DNA of 64,000 nt from Welwitschia mirabilis (GCA_051453625.1 JBOZIK010000001.1:272725799-272789798); one strand, 5' to 3'. Shown: positions 10,683-22,030, numbered from the stretch's first letter. Notes: generated from the sequence alone by a model not told the origin. Program-made: numbers and translations.

Positions 10683-11460
10683 GTTTATAGCTATTGGAGG
10701 CATCATTCATTTGTAATAAATCTTATTAGCCCTTCATTATAAATAGCTATGCTATTGTTTACCTAGAGATCTTTTGGCACTACTTTTATTTGGCATAATT
10801 ATTTTGAATATAAAAGATCAAGCTATGATTTCTTATTAGTGTATCATTATACTGCTTCACATCTAACTTAAGGAGACTCATCATTGACATAAGCACTTCA
10901 TTCTTGTTAGAACTAAGAGCTTCATTATTGTGATCTACTAGAGAAGAGCTCCATTTATTGTACTGGTATAGAACATGTGATATTTGTCCAACTAAGGAAT
11001 TATAACTTCACATCCATTATTTTTAAAGGTTGGGACTTAGTCTTAAAAAGTATGTACTATAGGTTGAGACTTAGCCTCGAAATATCCATGCTATAGGTTG
11101 ATACTTATCCTTGAAAAGTCCTTTGTAAAGGTTGAGATTTATCCTATAAAAGTCCACTTGTAAAGGTTATAGGTAAACCTAGAATACCTAACAAAGTAAT
11201 AAAGATCTAAGATCTAGCGTGGGAGAAGCTAGTCATTGAGAGTGAAATAGAGGAGTTCCCAAATCACTATAAATCCAGTGTGCATCAAAATTGGTAGTTT
11301 GTTCTTTTTACTTTTGGTTACTTTCTTTTACAATTTTATTATTTTATGCACATTTGTGACTCGGTTATTTTCATATGAAAGTTGTATTTTAGATAGATTT
11401 ATGCTTAAGTTTTTAAGAGAACCTATTCACCCCTTTCCTCTAGGGTTCTTAATCTTATCA

Positions 11461-11465
11461 GAGCC
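11461..11465. repeat. Right target-site duplication of E2
   Basis: GAGCC, partner of GAGTC at 3760-3764. From here the E1 gypsy sequence resumes. Confidence 0.7.
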
Positions 11466-13085
11466 TAAGTTTGTAAACCATGCAAAAGACTAAGAAATTA
11501 GTAACTCTAAGATTTTTTAATATAAGGATGATCATCCACTACTAACATCCAAATAATAGTCTAAAATGATAGTCAATTTTTCTAAGAATTTACTAAAAAT
11601 CAAAAGTTTGAACATAGACTTGAACTTGAAACCTTTAAATAGTGGACTAAAATAATTTTTTTTGAATAGAGATCTAAATAAACCATTGATTATCAATAAA
11701 AACTTTTCCCCTCAATAGGAATTCATCTCATCTCTCTTCTAGAATTTAAGCTAAATGCATTTTTTTAGTCTCATAATGATTTGATAGCCATACCCATTTC
11801 ATTATGTAATATATAATCGACCTCAAAGAAAATGCTAAACCTACAGAATAACCCTAATGTAGACTTAATCTAATGTTTAAGTAAATTGTAAAAAATGAAA
11901 TCATAGAACTTATGGATGCTAGAATTATTTAATTCATTACTAATAGTGAGTGAATTATCCCCTTGATAGTAGTACCTAAAAAGGATGAGAAATGGTGTAT
12001 GTGCATAGACTTCCAAAAACTAAATGATCTAATCAAAAAAGATTATTATCCTTTCTTTTTCTTAATCAAATTCTTAATAGGAATTAGGGTCATACTTTTT
12101 ATTGCTTTCTTGATGTTTATAGTAGTTACAATCAGATTTGCATTACTATTAGGAACCGAGCCAAAACTAGTTTCACTTTTCCTTTTTGTACCTTTACTTT
12201 TAGAAGCATGCCTGTTGGATTTTGTAATGATCTGAATATTTTTTAGTATGATATGATGGGTATCTTTTTTTATATCCTTGAGAATTCTATTAATATTTTC
12301 ATGGTTGACTTTTTTTTATGCCAAAACTTTTTAACAAATTTTAGATCATTTAAAGAAAGTCTTAAATTGATGCATTTCTAGTGCCTCCACTTCAGTTGAG
12401 AAAAGAGTCTTTTTCTTGTAAAGAGTGGCATTGTTTTAGGTCACCATATATCTTAAGAGGGGATTAGAATGGATGCTTCTAAAGTTGGTATTATTCAAAA
12501 TCTTGATTCTCCTATAAATATCAAATAAATTCAATCTTTCCTTGGTTATTGTGATTTTTACCATCGGTTTATTTATGATTATTCTTCTATTTATAAACCT
12601 CTTTACTCATTACTAGAGAAAGATGATAAATTCAAATGGAATAAAGCTTATTAACTTAGTTTTAATAGGCTTAAATGTAAATTATTTCTTGCTCATATAG
12701 TAATAAGACCTAATTGGATACTTGATTTTGAGCTTATGTATAGTGTGAGTAAATTTGTCATGAATGGGATTCTTTGTCAGGAATATGAGAATGATTTTAA
12801 AGTTATATCTTACAATAGTAAATTTTTGTCTAGAACTCAAATGAATTATACCACTAGAGAAAGAAATGCTAGCCATTATCTTTTGCCTTGATTCTATTCA
12901 ACATTATCTTTTAGGTTTTTATAATAATGTTTACACTTATCATGCTGCCATTCATTACCTCATGACCAAGAAAGATTCTAATGCATGTTTGATTAGAGGA
13001 ATCCTCCTTATGGAAGAATTTAACTTGACCATCATAGATAAAGCAGGGAAGCATAATGATGTTGTTGATCACTTATCTTGACTTC
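11466..13085 (+). pseudogene. Gypsy reverse transcriptase and RNase H (E1)
   Basis: Copies element RNA into DNA and degrades the RNA strand. The sequence reads a short linker, then ELMDARII and IVVPKKDEKWCMCIDFQKLN (11960-12020), then a CFLDVYSSYNQI-like block (12097) and FTFPFCTFTFR (12175). The catalytic motif near 12298-12312 reads FMVDF, so the first Asp of the F-M-D-D motif is replaced by Val. A LGH/SFLGYCDFYHRFI-like connection (about 12430-12570) and an RNase H block with SRTQMNYTTRE (12830) and ending VVDHLS (13081) follow. Several stops and frameshifts. The short open frames at 11963-12235 and 12866-13081 are fragments of this one gene. Homologous to E4 from 23466. Confidence 0.85.
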
Positions 13086-13622
13086 CTTCTCCTCTAGATG
13101 ATTCTATCATTAATGATTCATTTCTTGATGAGTAGCTTATCACTATTTCTTCTTCTCATCCTCCTCCTTGATATGTAGACATTATTAATTATCTTATGAT
13201 CATGAAAACACCATAACATTGGACCTATAATCAATGCAAATCATTTCCTCATAGAATATGTGACTATGAGTGTATAGAGCCACATTTGTATCATAGGTGT
13301 AAAGACTAAATCATGAGAAAATGTATGCCTAATTGGGAGATACTGTACATCCTTCATATTTGTCATGGTGGTATTTGTGGAGGATAGTTTAGTGGACATA
13401 AAACAGCAATGCAAGTCCTCCATTCTAATTTTTATTGGCCTTCTCTTTTTTATGATTCTTTTAATTTTGCTAAAAGGTGTGATCCTTATCAGTGTTATGG
13501 TAACCTTGTTCATTCATAGGAAATACCCCTTATACCTATTCTTAAGTGTGAGCCTTTTTATTATTGGGGTATTAATTTCATAGGCCCTATTCATCCCCTT
13601 TTTTCTGATAAGCATTACATTT
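13086..13622 (+). pseudogene. Gypsy integrase, N-terminal part (E1), cut by gap
   Basis: Reads EPHLYHR (about 13276-13300), then a CHGG...FSGHKTAMQVLHSNFYWPS-like zinc-binding domain (13355-13445), then KRCDPYQCYGN (about 13475-13505) and INFIGPIHP (about 13571-13600). The His-His part of the HHCC zinc site is kept, but the second Cys of the C-x2-C pair is Tyr. Enters N at 13623 before the catalytic Asp residues. The E4 copy carries the rest. Confidence 0.8.
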
Positions 13623-13900
13623 NNNNNNNNNNNNNNNNNNNNNNNNNNNNNNNNNNNNNNNNNNNNNNNNNNNNNNNNNNNNNNNNNNNNNNNNNNNNNN
13701 NNNNNNNNNNNNNNNNNNNNNNNNNNNNNNNNNNNNNNNNNNNNNNNNNNNNNNNNNNNNNNNNNNNNNNNNNNNNNNNNNNNNNNNNNNNNNNNNNNNN
13801 NNNNNNNNNNNNNNNNNNNNNNNNNNNNNNNNNNNNNNNNNNNNNNNNNNNNNNNNNNNNNNNNNNNNNNNNNNNNNNNNNNNNNNNNNNNNNNNNNNNN
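13623..13900. other. Assembly gap at E1/E5 junction
   Basis: 278 N. Hides the end of E1 integrase and the 5' half of the E5 LTR, including any target duplication. Confidence 0.99.
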
Positions 13901-14440
13901 TCCTTAGTCATCTTTAATAGTACCTAACATACTTATAATAGAAAATCTTGGGATCAAAGAACAATTTTATAATCTAAAGAGACATTACCTTGGTGTTTAG
14001 CAGCATTTTCTCCATTGAGAAATGGCTACTTTGTAATATAGATACCTTTTATTTTTTTAATATGAATAATCTTCTTTTATGTTTAATATATGTAGGAACT
14101 TCTCCTTTATAGTTTATGTTGTTTAAGATTCATGACAACTTTCCTCTATTATATAGATTATGAGGGTAGCCTTTGTCAAGATTGAGCTTAATTAGTTTAG
14201 GTGCATCATAATTTCTTTTCTTAAATTAGTTTTGCATAACTATATTTTAAGTCCATGCATTGTAATTTATTTTAGTAGATTAGGGTTACATAATTCTATC
14301 TCGAAATTAACTCTTATATGGGATTACAACATTTCAGATCACTTTCATCTCTACTAGTGTGTCATGTTTGTGTATAATATTTGTGATTAATAGGATTCAG
14401 CTTTGGATGTAAAATAATTACATAAATACATACCATAATA
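13901..14440 (+). repeat. Gypsy LTR (type A), right part, of E5
   Basis: Aligns with 22900-23465 (about 85% by eye), sharing AGTACCTAACATACT and TCTTGGGAT. Ends near 14440, three bases before the primer site. The left half lies in the gap. Confidence 0.8.
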
Positions 14441-14443
14441 AAT

Positions 14444-14461
14444 TGGCACCATTATCAAGGA
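14444..14461 (+). promoter_or_regulatory. tRNA-Asp primer-binding site of E5
   Basis: TGGCACCATTATCAAGGA. It differs from the 18-base complement of the plant tRNA-Asp 3' end at six positions, all C-to-T or G-to-A. This places the element with Athila/Tat-type gypsy elements. Confidence 0.85.
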
Positions 14462-14987
14462 AGGCTACTTGGAGATCAAAAGTTATCATTACTTCGATAG
14501 ATATTCTAGATGTTTGCTATAGCAACAGTGTACCAGTACTCTATAAGTTTTTTGTTTAACCTCTGACATCTCCTTCGTCATTTAGACGTTACAATCAGAT
14601 GACTATCCCTTTTCTGCTTTCCTTCTTTCTGTGGTTGTCTATGTTTCTATCGTCTAAGTTATCATCTAGATGATGCATAAGATAATAATTTAGATCTAAG
14701 ACTAAATGGTTAATATTGGAAAAGTCAAAAATTACTAGATAGAGAAATAGTTCATTCCAGAAAATATCAGAGAAGGTTTAATAAATTTTGAAATTGAAAA
14801 TCAAAATAGTAAAGGTACATAAAATTTACAATTTCCTAAAATTTCTGATTTTAATTCTGCAAAGTCTAATACCATGTTAACCTCTCATCAAAAATAACCT
14901 ATCCTTTCAAATCCATCCCCTGTCATTAGAACCATTACTTCTACTCATTCTCAACCCAATACTCGTATTACTTTAAGAGATCTCATA

Positions 14988-16298
14988 GTGAATAAAAGAC
15001 TTAAAATCTAAAACCCTTTCAACTTACCTCTGGTGATGATGTAGAACTTAAAAACTTGAATGCTTACTTTACCTTTTGAGAAGAACCTAATGAAGACCCT
15101 CTATAACACATTGCCGACATTGAACAACTTATTCTTATGTCTAAAAATGGTAAAAAATAAATAACTAATATAACCTATATGGTTATTTTTCCTATGAACT
15201 TGAAAGATAAAGCAACATTTAGCTTAGAAAAATCCCTCGTAAGAGCTTAAAATCTTGGATTCATGTTTAAGAAGCCTTTATTAAAAGATTCATCAATGAA
15301 ACGAGCATCCGAAAACATAAGAAATAAGTCACAAACTTCCAATAATTACCTAACAAGGACTATGTCTCTACTTACAAGCGGTTCTTTGTTGTTACATTCA
15401 AACCTTATAGATGCCTTTTCTAAGGTATAATTAATAGACTATTTCTATAGTAGGTTAAATAGTTATAACAAGCAACTTGTAGATTTCTCTTGTGAACACA
15501 ACATATTAAACCAAACCTTAGAAGATGCTTGGAATATTTTGGAAGNNNNNNNNNNNNNNNNNNNNNNNNNNNNNNNNNNNNNNNNNNNNNNNNNNNNNNN
15601 NNNNNNNNNNNNNNNNNNNNNNNNNNNNNNNNNNNNNNNNNNNNNNNNNNNNNNNNNNNNNNNNNNNNNNNNNNNNNNNNNNNNNNNNNNNNNNNNNNNN
15701 NNNNNNNNNNNNNNNNNNNNNNNNNNNNNNNNNNNNNNNNGTGAATAAAAGACTTAAAATCTAAAACCCTTTCAACTTACCTCTGGTGATTATGTAGAAC
15801 TTAAAAACTTGAATGCTTACCTTACCTTTCGAGAAGAACCTAATGAAGACCCTCTATAACACATTGCCGACATTAAACAACTTATTCTTATGTCTGAAAA
15901 TGGTAAAAAATAAATAACTAATATAACTTATATGGTTATTTTTCCCATGAACTTGAAAGATAAAGCAACATTTGGCTTAGAAAAATCCCTCGTAAGAGCT
16001 TAAAATCTTGGAGTCATGTTTAAGAAGCCTTTATTAAAAGATTCATCAATGAAATGAGCATCCGAAAACATAAGAAATAAGTCACAAACGTCCAATAATT
16101 ACCTAACAAGGACTNNNNNNNNNNNNNNNNNNNNNNNNNNNNNNNNNNNNNNNNNNNNNNNNNNNNNCTTTTCTAAGGTATAATTAATAGACTATTTCTA
16201 TCGTAGGTTAAATAGTTATACCAAGCAACTTGTAGATTTCTCTTGTGAATGCAACATATTAAACCAAACCTTAGAAGATGCTTGGAATATTTTGGAAG
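14988..16298 (+). repeat. Direct duplication flanking a gap in E5 gag (period 753)
   Basis: 14988-15545 and 15741-16298 match with only a few single-base differences. The small 53-N gap at 16115-16167 corresponds exactly in length to 15362-15414 of the first copy. The identity is far higher than between any two elements in this window, which points to an assembly or haplotype duplication, though a recent tandem duplication is possible. Confidence 0.85.
15546..15740. other. Assembly gap
   Basis: 195 N between two near-identical sequence copies. A further 53-N gap lies at 16115-16167. Confidence 0.99.
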
Positions 16299-17399
16299 AT
16301 TTAGTCAAAGTAAGTTAAACTTGGCCAAAACCCTCCTCTAGAGAAAATAGAACAGTAGGTTAAATCATTAAAGACCTCAAAGAAGTCAAACATGAGAAAG
16401 ATAAAACAAAAATAAAAAATAAACCAACTAGCATCATTAAGGATTTCACTTCTACCTTAGAGAAATACATCCAAATGATCCGTAATGCTAAAGTAGCAAC
16501 TGAGAAAAGTTAAATTAATTCAACTTGTGATTTATGCAAGGATAGTTATCATGTCATGAAAGATTGTCCTTTACTTTTTATGTATAAAGAGAGAATTTAT
16601 GAGGAAGTTCATGCTTTAAACTAAGAACCTTTCAGCTACATTCAAAACTATAACCAAACACAAGTCCCAAATCACAATTTTTAAAATAGGATAAATGAAC
16701 AAATTGACAATTTCCAAATACATTATCCTAATTTTGAATTGTTTTGAAATATATTTGAATACCAAAACTTTTAATTCAACTATCCAAATAACTTGACAAG
16801 CCCTTCCAACTCCCAAAACCATAGTGATCCCCTTAGAAATTCTATTGAGGAGTTGAGAAAAACTCAAGAGAAGATAAACACAAACATAGAAAATCTTGTA
16901 AACATCTTATAATGAACCATGATTGTCAATCAAAGACCACAAGGGACCCTTGCCACTCAACCTTTATCAAAATCTAACAAAGTATGAAAATATTATAACG
17001 TGATGATAATGAGTAAAACTATCATAACTCCCCTTAATCATGAGGCTTCAAATTCCCACAATGACAAAAATGATGAGGAATAAGATATAGAAATTCTAGA
17101 AAATCATTCCTTCCCTTCTTTACTTAGCAATAAAAAGAAAAATCTATCACAAAATAAAGCTACTACCCCATGGATTAATAGGATTAGCATAAATCCCATC
17201 TTTGATGATCAATTGAAAGCCTTAATGCAAAATGTAAGCATTAACGTACCTTTTTGAAAACTTTTACAAGAAAACCATAAATGCTCTAAGCTATGGAAAG
17301 ACCTAATAAGAAGGAAATAAAAATGAATCATCCCTAATAAAGTCATTCTAGATTAATCCATTAACAACTTAGTTTCCAAAAAAAGTGTCTAAAATTTAA

Positions 17400-18105
17400 A
17401 GATCTGGAGGCAACAACTGTTATTATCACTTTAGAAGAAAACTATAGAATTAAGAAAGCATTAATAGATGTAAAAGCTAGTGTTAATATCATAAGCTTAC
17501 ATATTTGTAAACATTTAGGATTAGAAGAATGAATAAAACCTATATAAATTATCTTGGAGTTAGCTGATGCATCCATGAAAAGACCTTTAAGTGTAATCAA
17601 GGACTTAGTCATTCAAATAGAGGAAGATTTCTATCCCTTTAATGTAGTTATCTTAGAATTTTAGAATCAAGATGGATATCCCCTACTTCTAGATAGAGCT
17701 TTTTGTGTAACAATCTATTACATCATAGATACAAGAACTGGATTGATAAAATGTCACTTTAGAAATAAATAATTTTCAATAAGAGTATTTGATTTAGTAG
17801 AAAAAGATTTAGTCAATGATTTAGGATTGAAGGAAGATATAAAGCCTAGCCTATTTTTATAAAACCATCCAATCCTAAAAAAAATNNNNNNNNNNNNNNN
17901 NNNNNNNNNNNNNNNNNNNNNNNNNNNNNNNNNNNNNNNNNNNNNNNNNNNNNNNNNNNNNNNNNNNNNNNNNNNNNNNNNNNNNTTTTCAATAAGAGTA
18001 TTTGATTTAGTAGAAAAAGATTTAGTCAATGATTTAGGATTTAAGGAAGATATAAAGCCTAGCCTATTTTTATAAAACCATCCAATCCTAAAAAAATTAC
18101 AAAAG
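17400..18105 (+). pseudogene. Degenerate aspartic protease (E5)
   Basis: Reads IKKALIDVKASVNIISLHIC around 17450-17510, then ILELADASMKRPLSVIKDLV, then a DGYPLLLDRAF-like block (17670-17700), matching Athila-type retropepsin. The active site is D-V-K-A where D-x-G-A is expected, so the Gly is lost, as in E1 but with a different residue. A 100-N gap at 17886-17985 is flanked by a 113-base near-identical duplication (17773-17885 and 17986-18098). Confidence 0.7.
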
Positions 18106-18109
18106 ATAA

Positions 18110-18478
18110 AATCATAAAACTTGTGAGTGAAAAATTATGTATGCACATAAAAAATGATCAAAATGACATGAGGATTTTTTAGATGCAACTATGAACATAG
18201 TAAAAGCATTTGTTTCCTATCTAAGTTTTTTCTTAGCCTACTCTATAGTTAAATATTATGACTTCATTTGATCATCTTTTAAACTTGACTTATGTATTAC
18301 TTTATAAAGTATTATGATTAGTTTTATACTTTAGTATTTACAAGTGATAAGATTGGATTCACCCAATCTTGAGACATTCACATGTCTATGGGCTATATTT
18401 ACAGGAAGATACCTTAGTTTCTTATGTTTTTTTAATGTTGGTTAGATCTTAAGTTCTCTAAGAGTGTTTTTTCCTTTT
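18110..18478 (+). other. Post-integrase region of gypsy element fused to protease (E5)
   Basis: From about 18190 (AACATAGTAAAAGCA) it aligns with E4 25083 onward, including the start of the 250-base repeat unit (18310-18478 against 25240-25410). So the stretch that lies after integrase in E4 follows protease here. Confidence 0.65.
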
Positions 18479-19461
18479 NNNNNNNNNNNNNNNNNNNNNN
18501 NNNNNNNNNNNNNNNNNNNNNNNNNNNNNNNNNNNNNNNNNNNNNNNNNNNNNNNNNNNNNNNNNNNNNNNNNNNNNNNNNNNNNNNNNNNNNNNNNNNN
18601 NNNNNNNNNNNNNNNNNNNNNNNNNNNNNNNNNNNNNNNNNNNNNNNNNNNNNNNNNNNNNNNNNNNNNNNNNNNNNNNNNNNNNNNNNNNNNNNNNNNN
18701 NNNNNNNNNNNNNNNNNNNNNNNNNNNNNNNNNNNNNNNNNNNNNNNNNNNNNNNNNNNNNNNNNNNNNNNNNNNNNNNNNNNNNNNNNNNNNNNNNNNN
18801 NNNNNNNNNNNNNNNNNNNNNNNNNNNNNNNNNNNNNNNNNNNNNNNNNNNNNNNNNNNNNNNNNNNNNNNNNNNNNNNNNNNNNNNNNNNNNNNNNNNN
18901 NNNNNNNNNNNNNNNNNNNNNNNNNNNNNNNNNNNNNNNNNNNNNNNNNNNNNNNNNNNNNNNNNNNNNNNNNNNNNNNNNNNNNNNNNNNNNNNNNNNN
19001 NNNNNNNNNNNNNNNNNNNNNNNNNNNNNNNNNNNNNNNNNNNNNNNNNNNNNNNNNNNNNNNNNNNNNNNNNNNNNNNNNNNNNNNNNNNNNNNNNNNN
19101 NNNNNNNNNNNNNNNNNNNNNNNNNNNNNNNNNNNNNNNNNNNNNNNNNNNNNNNNNNNNNNNNNNNNNNNNNNNNNNNNNNNNNNNNNNNNNNNNNNNN
19201 NNNNNNNNNNNNNNNNNNNNNNNNNNNNNNNNNNNNNNNNNNNNNNNNNNNNNNNNNNNNNNNNNNNNNNNNNNNNNNNNNNNNNNNNNNNNNNNNNNNN
19301 NNNNNNNNNNNNNNNNNNNNNNNNNNNNNNNNNNNNNNNNNNNNNNNNNNNNNNNNNNNNNNNNNNNNNNNNNNNNNNNNNNNNNNNNNNNNNNNNNNNN
19401 NNNNNNNNNNNNNNNNNNNNNNNNNNNNNNNNNNNNNNNNNNNNNNNNNNNNNNNNNNNNN
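18479..19461. other. Assembly gap
   Basis: 983 N between the E5 3' region and CACTA sequence. The junction between the two is not visible. Confidence 0.99.
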
Positions 19462-22030
19462 TTGTACTTTTAATGGCATTCTGGGATTTTTCACTACTTC
19501 CACAAAAACTACAAGAAATTCTTCTTTTAAACTTTCATTATTAAGCATAAATTTGGAATCCCTTCCCACAATTATTCCTTTTACTATGACTTTATTGTAC
19601 ATCTCCAGCAACTGATAAGGTAACACAATGTCATCCTAGCAAAAGAATAAATACTTTAGCAATTTAATAAATGAATTAAACCATTACTTACATAAGGCAA
19701 TATATGTTCAAACCTATTCAGTATCAATTTACTTCGAACCACTTGATCTATTTAGAACTGAATTCATATTTGATTCCTCATTCTGAACTTTACTTCCAAA
19801 CTATTCACCTTTACTGAACTAGAAAAAGATAAAAGTTATGAATAAATTTATTTGTTTTTAATTTAATAAAGTATGTAGAGTATAATATGTATTTATCTAT
19901 TATCTTCAATGAGTTATTATTTTATACCATGGAAGAATTCACATTGTCAGATTGAACTGTGTCCAATATAATTCCATTCTATAAGTTAAGAATCATTTTA
20001 GCTTATGTTAAAAAGTATATTGACATTACAAAAAAATCAAGTTGCATTCTTACCATAAGACTAGCCTGATGTAACATATTCATAATTTTTGAAATTTTTT
20101 TTCCATCACTTGCTAATTTCTTTTAAGTTCCTCATTCTTCTTTAGAATTATATTTACATTATGAATAAATTAAGATGAACTCATGGAAGGTGTTTTCTTT
20201 GAAAAAAAACTTTTCATTATTACAGAGCCATTGATAGCATGAACTCTACCAAAATACTTAGGACCTAGCACATGTGCAATACAATCATCTCTAGTAGTTG
20301 ACCTGTTACTTGGTTCCTCTTCAATTACTTTATTTACTTTCGCCTATATGAAATGATACAAGATTTATTTAAATAATGTATTTTTAGAGTATTATAAACT
20401 AAGTAATTTATACTTACAATAATTTCAATAGCTTATGGTTGAATCCCTCAGGTCTAATGTATGCCTTTTTTCATACATTTACACAATCTATTGTTGTTGA
20501 CAGATCATCTATCTCAAGACTATGTAACAATCGGTGTTTGTAACATTAGAAATAACACATTGGAAAAACATTTTCTCTTATTAATTCAACACTGTATACC
20601 GTATCATCTTTCTATTTGCTCTATAGATTTTCATCCACTGATATGATGTAAAACTTATTACCTCTTGCATGTTTTGTTTCTTTGTATTAATTCCTATTAA
20701 CATATAGTAAAATTGAATGTTAAAAAGATCTTAATAATTCTTTTAAAATGCATTCTATGTTAAAACTCCTAAAATGCATCTTACATACCTGCCATGCATT
20801 TGAACTAAAGTATGCCACCATCTCTGACCATTCTTGTGGTTGAAAATCCTTAGGAACATGTGTGAGCCTATCTGCATCATTATTGTAAGAATCATAAAAG
20901 TCCCTTACTACTTCATTTTTTCATTCATGCCATTGTCTACCCATCTTTTTGAATATGAAGTTCTAATTCTCTTCAAACATTTTAAATTTTTTGCTATACA
21001 TTTAACATGTGTTAAAATGAGATGTAATAATTACCAGTTACGTGTGTGTAAAAATTATTAAATAATAACATACCTTGACCATATTTCATAAATTAATTTT
21101 GAAATGCTTAGGTAATGATCTCCAAATCCTATAATTTCTTGGTGCAATTATATTACCTTTTACTATTTTACCTAAGTAGGATGATAATTTTTCTCTATTT
21201 GAACTAACTTCTTATCCTTTTTCATTCTTTCTCAATTGTATCTTCTCATTAGGCTGAACTTTGGATAGATCAAGGAATTTTGCTTTTCCATTTTTTATGG
21301 AATTGGAGCGAGTACCACCTTATCCTATACATTATAAAATATGTAATTAATAAAAATAAAATTAAGTAATGGAGTACCTACTATTAAACATCTTTCTATA
21401 ATTATCTATAACAATATCAGATATTCTTTGCTCTTGTCATGGAGAATCATTAACATTCTCAAAATCTAAAGAGAAAGAACTATTTATAAGTGAATGATAT
21501 TATGAAACATAACTTATTTTTAATACATGTGCATGTAAAATATAGTAATAAAACAATATGCTTATTGGTAAGTGATATACTATTAGAAGGTTTCATATCC
21601 CTAATTCCTCTTCTTTTTCTTGTACCCATAAGAAGGCTCTTATCCCTCAACATTTACAACACAAAAAGTTGAATGTAGAAGATATCTAAAAGAAAAATAA
21701 ATATATGTTAATAAGTTTATATTAATTATTACAATTAAATCAATTAAAACTAGCATGTATTAATTATTTAAAAAATATCGAGAATATGATGATGCTTTTC
21801 AAAATTATCCAATATAATTTGAGTTGCTAACATGTATTTTCAAATATATATTATATTTTCAAAACTCAATTCTATAAAGTTATGTAAAAATAAATACTAT
21901 GATGCGTAAAAAATAATTTAGAAACTAGCTCAACATACCTCTAGTAAGATGGAAACAAATACAACTACACATCACTCCTAATGTTCTCTTTACTTTCAAC
22001 AACATAGCCACATGTAGTATTCACCTAAAT
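19462..22030 (-). pseudogene. CACTA Ptta/En/Spm-type protein gene, multi-exon
   Basis: A DNA-binding accessory transposase family of plant CACTA elements. Minus-strand exons with plausible GT/AG borders: about 22023-21940 (VNTTCGYVVESKE...), about 21330-21074 (KLSSYLGKIVKGNII...NYRIWRSLPKHF, donor CAAG/GTATGT), about 21005-20789 (MGRQWHE...DRLTHVPKDF...EWSEMVAYFSSNAWQ, donor CAG/GTATGT), about 20343-20055 (STTRDDCIAHVLG...GRVHAING...LKKNEELKRN), about 19983-19929, and 19635 into the gap (LPYQLLEMYNKVIVKG). The order of a W-R-x-x-P block, a K-N block and a W-x-x-x-V-x-Y-F block, followed by G-R-V-x-A/G, matches the Ptta domain and its coiled C-terminus. A few in-frame stops remain, so I call it a pseudogene. 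A spliced, partly active form cannot be excluded. Confidence 0.7.

Larger units (their letters stand above)
3765..11460 (+). mobile_element. E2: SIRE-like Ty1/copia element with non-canonical ORF, no pol core
   Basis: Full-length but decayed element flanked by a 5-bp target duplication. Order: 5' LTR (3765-5160), initiator-Met-type primer site, gag with zinc knuckle, protease and start of the pre-integrase region, a spacer, an unrelated ORF (7703-8700), polypurine tracts, 3' LTR (9541-11460, with two gaps). Integrase, reverse transcriptase and RNase H are absent. A second copy (E3, 58402-62252, minus strand) has the same protease-stub to ORF junction, so I infer a non-autonomous family, not a one-off deletion. 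The repeated AAAGGGGGAGA purine tract before TTGTTAG is typical of SIRE/Maximus copia elements. Confidence 0.75.
9541..11460 (+). repeat. 3' LTR of E2 (with two assembly gaps)
   Basis: Starts TGTTAGATTATATTTGCC, ends TTATCA at 11460. Interrupted by N at 9604-9725 and 9992-10682, which accounts for its larger apparent size. TATA box at 10738-10745. GTCGAC-type motifs are visible at 9750-9990. Matches 3765-5160 with many transitions between copies, so the insertion is old. Confidence 0.85.
1..13622 (+). mobile_element. E1: Athila-like Ty3/gypsy retrotransposon, interrupted by E2
   Basis: Decayed Ty3/gypsy element in the order LTR, tRNA-Asp-type primer site, gag with zinc knuckle, protease, [SIRE-like insertion 3765-11460], reverse transcriptase, RNase H, integrase start. 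The left LTR is cut by the window edge and the right side enters a gap at 13623. The primer-site type and pol similarity point to the Athila/Tat side of plant gypsy elements, which is family knowledge. The two halves join at the insertion's 5-bp target duplication, so I infer they were one element. Its 3' LTR could be the similar LTR at 29337-30430, but that needs the RNase H/integrase duplication in E4 to be explained. Confidence 0.75.
14850..17270 (+). pseudogene. Degenerate gypsy gag (E5), with gap-associated duplication
   Basis: Capsid-like fragments include NLKDKAT, SLLLHSNLIDAFSKV and RLNSYNKQLVDFSCEHN (around 15380-15500). The zinc knuckle at 16526-16567 reads CDLCKDSYHVMKDC with intact C-x2-C-x4-H-x4-C. 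Stops are frequent. The segment 14988-15545 is repeated almost unchanged at 15741-16298 on the other side of a 195-N gap, so the apparent gene is about 750 bases too long here. Encodes the particle protein in related elements. Not functional as read. Homologous to E1 1290-3010. Confidence 0.7.
13901..18478 (+). mobile_element. E5: Athila-like gypsy element with pol core deleted
   Basis: LTR (13901-14440), tRNA-Asp primer site, leader, gag, protease, then near 18110-18190 a jump to sequence that in E4 lies after integrase (25075 onward). Reverse transcriptase, RNase H and integrase are missing. Two near-identical duplications flank gaps inside it (14988-15545 with 15741-16298; 17773-17885 with 17986-18098). 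Ends in the gap at 18479. Related to E1 and E4. Its LTR is closer to 22361-23465 than to the E1 LTR. Confidence 0.7.

Noticed and set aside
9844-10716. Long open frames across N runs (also at 18442-19626, 31422-32155, 13615-13911, 15525-15764)
   Set aside because: They are open only because N codons contain no stops. The real bases at each end are LTR or element sequence.
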